DNA from: Oscillospiraceae bacterium
Lineage (GTDB): Bacteria; Bacillota; Clostridia; Oscillospirales; Acutalibacteraceae
Assembly: GCA_015066525.1 (NCBI GenBank)
Contig: SVOG01000043.1
Span: 1 to 43,419 of the forward strand
Length of the DNA stretch: 43,419 nucleotides
Direction: 5' to 3'
Positions 32,301 to 41,381 of this stretch are shown here, piece by piece (the first letter of the stretch is position 1; the number at the start of each line of letters is the position of its first letter). The translations under genes and the position numbers were made by a program. The notes below the pieces were generated by a model, which saw nothing but the letters and a program-made list of their open reading frames with translations, was not told the DNA's origin and did not search any database.

Positions 32301-35300
32301 TAAAGAGCGGTAATACATCCTATATCTTTGGTTATATGGACATTAACGCCAATGGTAAGAGCTTGGATCTCGGTCAGGATGGCGGCTCCAATGCGACGCT
32401 CTATGTTGATGGCGATATTGATATCCGAAGCGGTCAGACAGGACATATCGACTTCAGAACCGGCTGTAAACTGTACACCACCGGATTTATCTGGGTACAG
32501 AGCGGTTCCTCTTGGCAACAGAGGCAGCTCAAAAAGGGCGCCTATGTTCAGGTCGGCAAATTCTATAGATCCGGCGCCGGTCTTGACATCGGTGAAGAAA
32601 ACGCTACGGCTTCCGAAAAAGCAACGATGATTTGTAGCGGTGAAGAAAAATTAAATCTCACCATCGATGGAGTTAACTATAATTGCGGCTATGCTATTTC
32701 CGGTACTACCACCGTATGGCAGAACAGCGAACTCTATGTCAACGGCGATATGGTTAACGAGTCCGATTCCGGTTATCTGTTGCTGAAGTCCAACTCCAAA
32801 GCAGTCATCAACGGCGACTTACTTGTCAGAAAAGGCGAAAGCAGCAAAGGCATCTATGTTGAGCCCGGTGCAACCCTTTATGTTGCCGGTGACATCACTC
32901 TGTGGGAACAGAAGATTGAAAACTACGGCACAATTGTGTGTGGCGGTAAAATTGATTCGCGAAAAGGCGATATCGTTAATAACGGCACGATTTATGCCGG
33001 CAGCGTATCCGTCGGCAGCGGCACCACCCGTTGGCTGTATAATAACGGTACCTTCAAAACAACGGGCGATGTCTGGGTTAACGGTCAGTTCCTGAATAAC
33101 AATTCCCAGAGTGACATTACAGTTGAGGCGGTTATCGGCGGAAATCTGACAACTAAGAGTACAATCTCTAATTACCCCGGCAAACACACCGGATTTGATG
33201 CTACTCTTCGCGTAAACGGTACGATTGATACCAACGGAAACGCCATTTATAATAACTTTGACAACAATGTAAGCGGTTCTACCGCACGCCTCTATGTCAA
33301 TGCCATCAGCGATGCCTGCGGTGCACTGTATAACTATCAGCCCGGCGTTGTCCTCGGCGGCAGCGGCGCGCTCAAGCCCACGAATATTTACAATAAGGAA
33401 AACTGTGTTATCAAGACGAACGGCTCCATTGATACCACTACGATTACGAATAGCAGCGGCGCCATCTGCTCTGCGGTAGGCGATTTGAAGGCGTCCACGG
33501 TCACCAGCAGCGGCGCGTTCGGCTGCGGCGGTATTCTGAAGATTTCCAACTCGCTGAACGCTTCGCACGGCATCACGGTCGGCGATGAAATTCAGGGCAC
33601 GGGCGACTTTACCTGCGCGGGTATCACTTGTGTGAATAAGATTACCGCCAAGTCCATTAACACTTCCGGTAACGTCCGTACCAACGGTGATATTGCACTC
33701 ACCGGTGATTTGACCATCGGAAACGGTGTCAGCGTCACAACGACGAACGGTGATTTGACAGCGGTTAATATTACGAATAATAACTCGCTTCTCGTTCACG
33801 GTAAAATCAAGGCAACCGGCAAGCTGACGAATAAGAATTACGTCCTTTGTCTCGGTAACGTGGAGACGACCGGCGACCTGGATAACGGTACCACGGATGC
33901 CAGAAGCACCAATTTCCACTGCTTCGGCAATATGACGGTCGGCGCTCATCTCGATAACTACGGTAATCTCTATCTCGGTTATGATGATAACGGCACGATG
34001 AAGAACGGTGCCCTTACCGTAAACGGCAATAACGGCACGCACTCAATTTCAAGCTTCGGCAGCATTTATGCCTGCGGCAATATCAACACGAATTACGAGA
34101 ACTATCTCAGCGGCACGGATATTTACACCATCGGCGATTTCATCGCCTGCAAGACGGGCGGCACCAATCTGATGGAAATGCTCGGCACCTGCCATGTCTA
34201 TATCCGCGGTATGCTCACCACCGCTTCCTCGCAGGCGGCGGATAAGCATATCTGGATGCACGACGGCTCCAACACCGTGCTCAGCGTTCTCGGTAACGGC
34301 GCGGCAGCCAATGTGGACTGCTTCGGCAACAAGCTCGACGAGCTCTGCAATCAGCACGCGGGCAGCAATATCTACCTCGGTACGAATCTGTATCTCGCCG
34401 GTACCGGCTCCTATACGGATGAGAGCACCAGAAGCGATAAGCTCGTCAACGCCGGCAGACTCTATGTCAACGGCAGCATCGTTGCGCCGAATGCGAAGAG
34501 TATTTCGCTTTACGGCAGCGCGGGCTCGTATAACACGGAGAAGGATCTTCCCTCCGATAATGCGAAAAACAACGCGAAGTATTCCTACGGCGGTATTACG
34601 TACTGTAAGGATGAATTCAACGCGCCGAATGCAACGGTGATTCTGGCGGACGACCATCTGCTTTATGTAGAAGATACCTATGACGCTGACGCAAAACCGG
34701 GCAAGTGCAATATCCTTGTCAAGAGCGTCATTATGAAGAATAACTCCGTTTTGTTCTCGCCGAACACGGCGTCCATCACGGGTGATATGGTTCTCAGAAA
34801 TAATGCGGTTGTCAATATCCGCAAGAAGATTGAGACGACGCCGCGTTATTCGGATGATTTCTCGGGTGCTGTCTATGCGCCGATTACGGTTGATTTGACC
34901 GGTGCACCGCTGATGAATATTACGACGAATATCGTATTCAATACGGGTAAGACCGCCGGTAACCTCAGGGGTACGAATGTACGCATTAAGGTAAACGGCA
35001 ACCTGACCATCAACGGCGAAATCAATCTGAAGAACTCCGTCCTGATTGTCACGGGTAATCTGATTTGCCGCACCCTCACGATGGATAATTCCAATCTGTG
35101 GGTACAGGGCACGACGCTGATTACCAATAACAGCACCACGAGCGGCACGGGCGGCGCAGTCGATATTTCAAACGGCTCGCTTGTGCGCCTCGACGATTCC
35201 CTGATAAAAGCGGGTTCCCTCACGATTGATAAGTCCACTGTATTTGCGACAGAGGGTATCGCCTCGGCAACGACGCTGTCGCTTGACCATAAGGGTCAGC

Positions 35301-38300
35301 TCTTCAGCAGGGATGACAACGCAAACAAACACGATGACAACGTCATCCTTTCGGGCGATACGACTGTAAAAGGTCAGTCCAAGGTTTATGTGGACGGCGA
35401 CCTCAGAACCACGTCGCTGACGGTTGACGATGCGTCCGAGGTACTCGGTTATACCGGTATCGTATTCCCGAACGGCGGCACGGCTGCCATCACCATCGAC
35501 CGCACGACGCACGGCGCGAATAACAGCCTTGTATTCTGCGGCGAGAATATGACGGATACGGTTTACTATAACTGGCAGATTGACGGTACGCTGTACCTGC
35601 CGGGCGGCAAGCATTTCGGCAATACCGCAAGCACCTATCCCACCGTCTACGTTCATAACACGGGTATCGTAATTTGTGACTCGGCGATTACTTCCACCTG
35701 GGTACAGGTCGGCGATGATGCTTCGGCGAACGGCAAGGCAACGCTTTACTGCGCTGAAAAAATCACGCTCAAGGATAACGCTACCTATACGAACTACGGC
35801 AAGCTCTATGCTTACGGCGGTACGGATATTGCAAACGCGCGCAAGGCGGGCGGTAATAACGATTACGATTTCAACCTGCTCCAAAACGGCAGCGAGACCT
35901 TCCTCGGCAGTATTTATAACGGCGGCGTTTCCCCGGTATCAACTTATACCACTGCCGGATACTATACCTGCCGCGGTACCGTCTATATCGACGCAAGCCT
36001 GAACGTGACGGGTAAGACGACGGATGGCAACCTCAAGCTTGGTGGTAACCGTGATGTCGGTCTCTATATGCCTGAGGGCGCAGTGACCTATGTATCGGGT
36101 AACGCGACCTTCGGCACGGGTAATGCCACGAGGATTGAGCGCGGCGGCGGATTCATCACCGGCGGTGATTTGAATGTAAGCTCAACCATCTGGAACTTCG
36201 GCAAGCTCCATATCTACGGTGCGTTCAATCTGGATAATAATAACGAGTGGATTACCGATAATAAGAATTCGAAAAATGAGCCATACAAGGGCTGGTCGCT
36301 CCAGAACGGCTGGAACCAGGATAACGGCGGCGCAGGTGCATCCTTCCTCGCCTATAACCACGGTGATGTCGGCACGATGATGACCTTTAAGGGCTACGTC
36401 AAGAACAGCGGTAACATCCATATGAACTACGGTCTGAGCGTGGAGGGATTCGCGACTCACGACGGTGTGCGCGGCGACTACGCATTCGTGAACTACGTCG
36501 GTTCAAACGCTCAGTTCGCCGGTGAATTCCGTTGTAACGGTAACCGTTTCTTCAACAAATGGAACACTTCGTTCGGTTGCGACGGCAGATTTACCTATTC
36601 GGAAATAGCCTATAACTGCGGCAAGATGTATGTTGGCGGCGACATGATTGACGGCGGTATTGAAAACGACAATTACCAGTCGTTCTCCTGCCGTAAGGGT
36701 AAGGACGTTCGCGATAACGAAGTCGGTTGGTTTAATATCAACGGTTCACCGTCACGTTCATTCTCGTTTATGAACGGCACGTATAAGGTTACGGAAGATA
36801 CAACCAAACGTACATCCGAATTTACTTGGCCCGAAGCAACGCTGTTCGTTGGCGGCAATATGCAGATTGGCGACTACGAATCACAAAAGAAGGCGGGTAC
36901 CGTTCTTAACCTCGGTGATATGTACACCGGCGGTAGTCTCAAAGTGTATTCCTGGGGTGGTAACGAGACGAACGATACCGGACCGGCTTTCTATCAAACA
37001 TCGTTAATGGCGTTCAATGATTCCAATACTTTTGTTGGTGGCGAATGCTATTCCGGTTCCGCAGCAGTAACGGGTAAAAACTCCATCTTTATGTGCGACG
37101 GCGACCTGCGCGTCAGACGACCGCTGAAGGTGAATATGTGGTTTAAGTTCTACAACAACGGCGGTAGTGCAGGCGATGTCATTTCGTATTTTGAAGACGG
37201 ACAGTATAAGGGTAAGGGCTGGCTCGGCTCCAACGATGACGGCTTCAGAGCATGCTATATGCGCGTCGGCGGCAGTGTTTACGCGAATGTAGAAGGACGC
37301 GACCTTGAAAACTTCCTGTTTACAGGCTTACTTGGTGATATTGTACCGTATGACCACTCGCGTGATATTGATATCCAGGCGAATGCCAATATTATGATTG
37401 GCGGCGGCTTCTACTGTCCGCAAAAGCTTTACTTGAAGCAGAATGTCAATATGACTATCTGTAACGAGGAGGGCAAGGGTCTTTACGACAGTAACGGCAA
37501 CCTCAACTGGAAGGCGCGCGGTCTGGATGAATTGGCAAGTCAAAGCAATAAGGATAATCCTCTTGTTTACGGTCCGGGTGTTACAAGTACCTTGACAAAT
37601 AACGTAAACAGTATTCTGGACTGGATTTCGAACAAGAAGCCCGGCGAGGAATGTGCCCTGTTTGCGTATATGCTCCTGGATATGAATATTTGCTCACAAC
37701 TTGTGGTACACGGCAATACCTTTGTTCGCGATACCTGCAAGATACGCGATATGACAAAGACTTATATCTACGGAGATATGATTGCCAAGAATTACCTCGA
37801 AATCGGTAAATCACTTAACGATAGTAACGAGGACGCAACCGAGGCACGGCTTGAGAAATACAGGGCGCCCGGCGAGAACGATACGAAGTACGTATTCTCC
37901 AATGCCGGATATATGTATGTTTCAGGCAATATGCAAAGCACCAAGTACTCCAAGATTTACGCCTCCACCACGGTGAAGGTCGGCGGCGATATGAGAGCGG
38001 GCGACTGGACCCAGGTTCTCGGCAATCCCTATATTACCCTGCGTCACGACGCGCGGCTCTTTGTCGGCGGTAATATGACTGCTTATTCGTCCATCGACTG
38101 CGGCGCTTACTCCGAACTCTATGTCCGCGGCAACTGTACGGCGTATACGCAGAATATTAAACTGCGCGACCAGATGGCTTGCTACATCGGCGGCGATATG
38201 GCTGCGGCGACCTATATCGAGCTCGGTAAGTACGATACGAACTTCTATCGCGGCGTGAAGTCGCAGCGCGTTCAGCAGTATCTGGATGCGGCGGATGACG

Positions 38301-39670
38301 ACGCGAACCGACCGGAAAACGACGGCTCGAATAACGACGTTTCCGACGGCGGTGAGTTCGCTTATAACGGCGACGAGCATGAGGTCGGCAATAACGATAA
38401 CGCGACCGAGGCGGGTAACGATAACCAGTCTGAAACCGGTCAGGAGACCCAGGGAGATACCAACTCCTATACCAATAAAGAAAATGAGATTATGAAGGAG
38501 GAGACCGAGCTCGGTAAGGACGACACCGACCTTTCGGTAGGTAGTGAGTACTATATCGGCGGTAACATCATCTCCTTCACGAAGTACATCCGTGAGTATG
38601 CTTACTCGCGTGTTGTATCGGGCGGTTATGTGATGGCAGTTCAGCATGTTACCCTGCGTCATAACGCCGATTTGTGGGTGCTTCCCGAAGTATTCGGCAA
38701 GACAACCTACCACACCACCGTATATCAGCACCAGCCTGACTGGGATGCGAATTTGTGGAACCGAATTAAGGATAAGGTGGCGCAGATTGCCCACGATGTC
38801 AAGGAGGACTTTGAGCCTAAGGCGGGTAGCGTATATTCGCTCGGACAGCTGACGCTGAATAAGAATGCCTCCATCTTCGGTACTTATGACACGATGGTAT
38901 TCGGTCAGACCGTACTGCGTAAGGCGTCGCTCATCTATATGGGTCACGACTTCGACTGCTGGGCACCGATTTATAACCTCCAGTCCGATTTCAGTTCGTT
39001 TGACGGATTTATGAATAGTATGAAGGCAAACCTCGGACTCAGCACGAGCAAGAGCTATAAGGGCTTCGACTCCTATGACGAAACGCAGAATGACGAGGTC
39101 ATCCCGAAACCGATTGTGGTTTACGCAAATAACGAAATTAACGTCTCGACGACGGCGCGTATCCGTTCGACGTACTTCGTCGCAAACCGGGGCAATGTCA
39201 ACTTCACGAATCTGAACTTCATTTCAGAAACGTCCGAGACAACGCCGAGCGACGCGATTAATCTCCCGAATGCGTTTGCTTCCTATCAGGGCGATGTCAA
39301 CTTCTATGCGCTGCGCGGCTCGCTCGGTGCACTGATGTATGCGCCCGTAGGTAATGTCGACCTTGACGGATTTGCGTATAACTTCTACGGCAGTATCGTC
39401 GGTCACACGGTGGACATCAATACCTTCTATATCAATGTACACCGTTTCAATAACTGGCGCTCGATGGACCTCCATATCGCCACCTCCAAGAATGTCTACC
39501 TGATACCGCAGGAGGAATACGATACGGCGAAGGATAATGTCGACGACCTCTATCTGTACGGCTACGAGACAAATCCGGATACCAGCCTCAACGAATGGGC
39601 ACAGCCCTTCTTCCCGGGACTGAAGAATACGGATACCTCGGGCGACCAGTTAGAAGGCGGCTCCGACTAA
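29369..39670 (+). CDS. Giant TadG-like pilus-associated protein with beta-helical repeats (3433 aa)
   Basis: Starts with TTG (SD AAGGGGG). Residues 13-35 are a membrane helix after a short basic leader ending RG, followed by LQNAADAAALAAG (45-57). This matches the TadG/Flp-assembly N-terminal domain. Position +5 after Gly12 is Met, not Glu, so cleavage by TadV is doubtful. Residues about 60-955 are mixed, with no vWA MIDAS motif seen. From about 960 to 2970 short repeats of the type 'xYVxGG(D/N)M' with rungs of about 20-28 residues recur, rich in Gly/Asn/Thr, as in beta-helices and bactofilin-like repeats. Residues about 2974-3060 form an acidic Asn/Asp/Glu linker. The C-terminus (about 3288-3361, with GALMYAPVGNVDLDGFAYNF and YGSIVG) resembles PilX/DUF7305 pilin-accessory regions. 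No LPxTG sorting motif is present. It is the last gene of the operon; an adhesive or structural pilus protein is inferred. Confidence 0.9.
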   Translation: MKQLHKIRKERGAIMVMTALMLTVLLGFTALSIDIGMHHYLGAKLQNAADAAALAAGTMLDADESERYNAAYDYLEKNGYDRDEVTVKIDYKGVAPEAADTSVHEYDEYISKGYMRVSVDASDDTLFGNALGIRSLHLHKESYVLIQPNYEGMPEALKYSIFAGARLGDYNEKDAQGNITSYIDKDNPAMDIQGSTGAGSGETAFSSVVAVAENTINGVNDFVQNFKGWMNSTFGTSFTQDYNKLVNINVSEAVMNNDSHSNSNILIGVQALNVARTKDNDYTGASPADDTDSNYAFNQNDEYNGHTDAEDYGAVHFTAVEGRDPNDATKYGIKFGYSLYAEQRASNFISQALVNYLNTQSDKARVYTQNMINVQAIQHTINILNEMDLDNCHDGTFAGTYGDGEGEFEKAAIKYFEVNSKVSDAIKTRVFQLEPDLTFHSADNTVTLDNQEAIVYRVSQKEATDYLNQYSSIAVDRDSKIEEQRLSRLEQMTALFQSEGYDKVYRDNSSENGLLYAGYADKDGGNIDHEKIVLERYEDKNGNHADKEDDGARLKYTYTLTINGTKVNRNLGNMEEYIGSFNWSNALNDVKATRLGAYHSVTRTFIENSDYISMPNLRPYFVRQINQSVRDATKKRGQLGDGTTTGDKSVVLAVQSAQNGLNEVTNEVNYTDSTYEDLDEYTNGGTTGYAKKLLFNDFKANADSGLTQLTSAEQTLGGVSMSNDSFKGFDLYDNNNKLKTASDFVEEYDDEHGAEFGHTAVNAYANKQTHAGGKEETAVANKKTQIYNTYGSAVSGNSGYATKKVGVEDAINALTKPVIPDINGATEEEQQQMNADRGVEIATPTNPLATMPDQIFLGGNGAGRNGLVVGAGTGTKRAEFNTAIINNQSVGADDFNAVSVNTSQFNSGYTAATVTFPEDYTTAISSIPGTDAFSLPVENQNGWKWEAWVNSDSSNWELQNKKIYGIASDRKIKKSLYVKSGNTSYIFGYMDINANGKSLDLGQDGGSNATLYVDGDIDIRSGQTGHIDFRTGCKLYTTGFIWVQSGSSWQQRQLKKGAYVQVGKFYRSGAGLDIGEENATASEKATMICSGEEKLNLTIDGVNYNCGYAISGTTTVWQNSELYVNGDMVNESDSGYLLLKSNSKAVINGDLLVRKGESSKGIYVEPGATLYVAGDITLWEQKIENYGTIVCGGKIDSRKGDIVNNGTIYAGSVSVGSGTTRWLYNNGTFKTTGDVWVNGQFLNNNSQSDITVEAVIGGNLTTKSTISNYPGKHTGFDATLRVNGTIDTNGNAIYNNFDNNVSGSTARLYVNAISDACGALYNYQPGVVLGGSGALKPTNIYNKENCVIKTNGSIDTTTITNSSGAICSAVGDLKASTVTSSGAFGCGGILKISNSLNASHGITVGDEIQGTGDFTCAGITCVNKITAKSINTSGNVRTNGDIALTGDLTIGNGVSVTTTNGDLTAVNITNNNSLLVHGKIKATGKLTNKNYVLCLGNVETTGDLDNGTTDARSTNFHCFGNMTVGAHLDNYGNLYLGYDDNGTMKNGALTVNGNNGTHSISSFGSIYACGNINTNYENYLSGTDIYTIGDFIACKTGGTNLMEMLGTCHVYIRGMLTTASSQAADKHIWMHDGSNTVLSVLGNGAAANVDCFGNKLDELCNQHAGSNIYLGTNLYLAGTGSYTDESTRSDKLVNAGRLYVNGSIVAPNAKSISLYGSAGSYNTEKDLPSDNAKNNAKYSYGGITYCKDEFNAPNATVILADDHLLYVEDTYDADAKPGKCNILVKSVIMKNNSVLFSPNTASITGDMVLRNNAVVNIRKKIETTPRYSDDFSGAVYAPITVDLTGAPLMNITTNIVFNTGKTAGNLRGTNVRIKVNGNLTINGEINLKNSVLIVTGNLICRTLTMDNSNLWVQGTTLITNNSTTSGTGGAVDISNGSLVRLDDSLIKAGSLTIDKSTVFATEGIASATTLSLDHKGQLFSRDDNANKHDDNVILSGDTTVKGQSKVYVDGDLRTTSLTVDDASEVLGYTGIVFPNGGTAAITIDRTTHGANNSLVFCGENMTDTVYYNWQIDGTLYLPGGKHFGNTASTYPTVYVHNTGIVICDSAITSTWVQVGDDASANGKATLYCAEKITLKDNATYTNYGKLYAYGGTDIANARKAGGNNDYDFNLLQNGSETFLGSIYNGGVSPVSTYTTAGYYTCRGTVYIDASLNVTGKTTDGNLKLGGNRDVGLYMPEGAVTYVSGNATFGTGNATRIERGGGFITGGDLNVSSTIWNFGKLHIYGAFNLDNNNEWITDNKNSKNEPYKGWSLQNGWNQDNGGAGASFLAYNHGDVGTMMTFKGYVKNSGNIHMNYGLSVEGFATHDGVRGDYAFVNYVGSNAQFAGEFRCNGNRFFNKWNTSFGCDGRFTYSEIAYNCGKMYVGGDMIDGGIENDNYQSFSCRKGKDVRDNEVGWFNINGSPSRSFSFMNGTYKVTEDTTKRTSEFTWPEATLFVGGNMQIGDYESQKKAGTVLNLGDMYTGGSLKVYSWGGNETNDTGPAFYQTSLMAFNDSNTFVGGECYSGSAAVTGKNSIFMCDGDLRVRRPLKVNMWFKFYNNGGSAGDVISYFEDGQYKGKGWLGSNDDGFRACYMRVGGSVYANVEGRDLENFLFTGLLGDIVPYDHSRDIDIQANANIMIGGGFYCPQKLYLKQNVNMTICNEEGKGLYDSNGNLNWKARGLDELASQSNKDNPLVYGPGVTSTLTNNVNSILDWISNKKPGEECALFAYMLLDMNICSQLVVHGNTFVRDTCKIRDMTKTYIYGDMIAKNYLEIGKSLNDSNEDATEARLEKYRAPGENDTKYVFSNAGYMYVSGNMQSTKYSKIYASTTVKVGGDMRAGDWTQVLGNPYITLRHDARLFVGGNMTAYSSIDCGAYSELYVRGNCTAYTQNIKLRDQMACYIGGDMAAATYIELGKYDTNFYRGVKSQRVQQYLDAADDDANRPENDGSNNDVSDGGEFAYNGDEHEVGNNDNATEAGNDNQSETGQETQGDTNSYTNKENEIMKEETELGKDDTDLSVGSEYYIGGNIISFTKYIREYAYSRVVSGGYVMAVQHVTLRHNADLWVLPEVFGKTTYHTTVYQHQPDWDANLWNRIKDKVAQIAHDVKEDFEPKAGSVYSLGQLTLNKNASIFGTYDTMVFGQTVLRKASLIYMGHDFDCWAPIYNLQSDFSSFDGFMNSMKANLGLSTSKSYKGFDSYDETQNDEVIPKPIVVYANNEINVSTTARIRSTYFVANRGNVNFTNLNFISETSETTPSDAINLPNAFASYQGDVNFYALRGSLGALMYAPVGNVDLDGFAYNFYGSIVGHTVDINTFYINVHRFNNWRSMDLHIATSKNVYLIPQEEYDTAKDNVDDLYLYGYETNPDTSLNEWAQPFFPGLKNTDTSGDQLEGGSD

Positions 39671-39686
39671 ACCCAATTAAAATAAA

Positions 39687-39731
39687 TAAAACGCGTAGCA
39701 GGGGGCACCCTGACTACGCGTTTTGTTTTTG
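39687..39731 (+). terminator. Terminator of the Tad operon
   Basis: 11-bp stem AAAACGCGTAG / CTACGCGTTTT (39688-39698 and 39714-39724) enclosing CAGGG-GGCA-CCCTG with one bulged A, then GTTTTTG. Confidence 0.88.
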
Positions 39732-39743
39732 TATACGCATCAT

Positions 39744-39773
39744 AAAAACGGGGACAGGATTTACCTGCCCCCG
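39744..39773 (-). terminator. Terminator of the glgC-D-A operon
   Basis: Stem CGGGGGCAGG / CCTGTCCCCG on the minus strand with a TAAAT loop, then T5. One position is a G-U pair on the minus strand but an A-C mismatch on the plus strand, so it is strand-specific. Confidence 0.82.
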
Positions 39774-39806
39774 CTCTTATTGGGTTGGAGTCATAAATGA
39801 CATTTC

Positions 39807-41237
39807 TTACTCTTTCATCAGTGCCTTGTACATCTTGATGTACTCGTTGGCACTCTTGCCCCAGGACATATCGCATTCGAGCGCGCGCTTTACCAGCGCA
39901 CTCCAGATACCCTTGTCGCCGTAGTAAGCGTCTACGCCTCTGTAAATCGCGCCGAGCATATCGTATGCGTCGTATGTCTGGAAGGTGAAGCCGTTGCCTT
40001 CACCGTCGCCGCAGTCCGTGATGGAGTCCTTGAGACCGCCCGTTTCGCGGACAATCGGCAGGGTGCCGTAGCGAAGCGCCACCATCTGCGAAAGTCCGCA
40101 GGGTTCGCTCTTACTCGGCATTAAGAAGAGGTCTGCACCCGCATAAATCTTGCGAGCAAGCTCGGGAACGAAGCCGATGCAGATACCGACCTTGTCCGGA
40201 TATTTGTCGTGCAGCTCTCTGAAGAAGCTCTCGTACTGCCACTCGCCGGAGCCGAGGACGACGTACTGCACGTCGCGTTCCCAGAGACTCTTTTCGAGTA
40301 CTTCCTTCATTAAATCGAAGCCCTTGTGGCCGGCAAGACGGCTGACGATACCGATGAGCGGTACGTCGGGACGAACTGCCATTCCCATCTGCTCCTGCAG
40401 TGCCTTCTTATTGATTGCCTTTTCCTTCTCGTAATGCTTCGCATTATAGTTTGCCTCAATATTCGGGTCGGTTTCGGGATTGTAGTTGTCGGTGTCGATA
40501 CCGTTGAGAATACCGCAGAGTTTCCAGCTTCTCTGATTCAATATCGGGTCGAGTCCGTGGCTGAACCACGGGTCGAGGATTTCTTTTGCATAGGTCGGGG
40601 ATACGGTGGTGACGCGGTTCGCGCACTCGATGCCCGCCTTCATAAAGTTGACGAGTCCGTCATAGAGAATCAGGTTATTGTGTTCGGGCGCAATACCGAG
40701 CACGTCGTTTAAGAGCTCGTCGCCGTACTTGCCCTGATACTGAATATTGTGAATGGTGAATACGGTCTTGATGTTTTCCCAGCCGATTTGATTTGCGTAG
40801 TAGCAACTGTAATACAGCGGGGTGAGCGCGCTCTGCCAGTCGTTGCAGTGGATGATATCCGGCTTCCATCCGAGATGGGGGATAATCTCCAGCACGGCGC
40901 GGGCAAAGAATGCGAATCTCTCCGCGTCGTCGTAGTGACCGTAAATGCCGTCACGCTTGAAATAATACTGATTGTCGAGGAAGTAATAGATTACTCCGTT
41001 GTGCTTTGCTTCGAAAATACCGCAGTACTGGCGTCTCCACGAAACGGGTACGGAAATCGAGGTGATGAACTTCATCTGGTCCTTGTATTCCTGCTTGATG
41101 GAATCGTAGAGCGGCATCACAACACGGCAGCCGATGAGACGCTTTCTCAGAGCAACGGGGAGGGAGCCGGCTACGTCGCCGAGTCCGCCTGACGCCATGA
41201 ACGGAAGCGCTTCGGAAGCAACATATAATACCTTCAT
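39807..41237 (-). CDS. glgA: Glycogen synthase (ADP-glucose dependent)
   Basis: 476 aa GT5 glycosyltransferase that extends alpha-1,4-glucan from ADP-glucose. The N-terminal nucleotide-binding loop reads MASGGLGDVAG. The Lys of the classical K(T/S)GGL motif is Ala here, a substitution I believe is common in Clostridia. The central 'HNIQYQGKY' and 'VSRLAGHKGFDL' are typical. The C-terminal donor site reads MPSKSEPCGLSQMVALRYGTLPIVRETGGL, with the conserved E-x7-E type region. AAGGAGA precedes the ATG. It is separated from glgD by 144 bp holding a heptamer-repeat element. Confidence 0.96.
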   Translation of the reverse strand: MKVLYVASEALPFMASGGLGDVAGSLPVALRKRLIGCRVVMPLYDSIKQEYKDQMKFITSISVPVSWRRQYCGIFEAKHNGVIYYFLDNQYYFKRDGIYGHYDDAERFAFFARAVLEIIPHLGWKPDIIHCNDWQSALTPLYYSCYYANQIGWENIKTVFTIHNIQYQGKYGDELLNDVLGIAPEHNNLILYDGLVNFMKAGIECANRVTTVSPTYAKEILDPWFSHGLDPILNQRSWKLCGILNGIDTDNYNPETDPNIEANYNAKHYEKEKAINKKALQEQMGMAVRPDVPLIGIVSRLAGHKGFDLMKEVLEKSLWERDVQYVVLGSGEWQYESFFRELHDKYPDKVGICIGFVPELARKIYAGADLFLMPSKSEPCGLSQMVALRYGTLPIVRETGGLKDSITDCGDGEGNGFTFQTYDAYDMLGAIYRGVDAYYGDKGIWSALVKRALECDMSWGKSANEYIKMYKALMKE

Positions 41238-41253
41238 AATAATCTCCTTTTTA

Positions 41254-41380
41254 GAATGGAGAATGTAGAATGGAGAATGGAGAATTCAGGGTGGGCGCTG
41301 CCCACACCCAATTATAGTATAATCGGGTACGGGCGTAGCCCGTCATTCATTCTCAATTCTCAATTTTCAATTCTCAATTT
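41254..41380. repeat. Heptamer-armed palindromic element between glgD and glgA
   Basis: Left arm: GAATGGA units at 41254-41260, 41268-41274 and 41275-41281, with GAATGTA at 41261-41267. Centre: GTGGGC-GCT-GCCCAC hairpin (41291-41305) and ACGGGC-GTA-GCCCGT hairpin (41329-41343). Right arm: ATTCTCA units at 41349-41355, 41356-41362 and 41370-41376, with ATTTTCA at 41363-41369. The arms are near-inverted copies (GAATGGA versus GAATTGA read back). Confidence 0.85.
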
Positions 41381-41381
41381 G

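Noticed and set aside
29500-39480. Many long open frames on the minus strand opposite the giant gene (up to about 400 residues, e.g. 32819-34042)
   Set aside because: They follow the codon pattern of the plus-strand gene, are Val/Ile/Arg-rich without domains, and lack SD and promoters. They are shadows of a GC-skewed repeat gene.
29369-39670. Sortase-anchored (LPxTG) surface protein or vWA-type TadG
   Set aside because: No LPxTG-helix-charged tail is present at the C-terminus, and no DxSxS MIDAS motif was seen.
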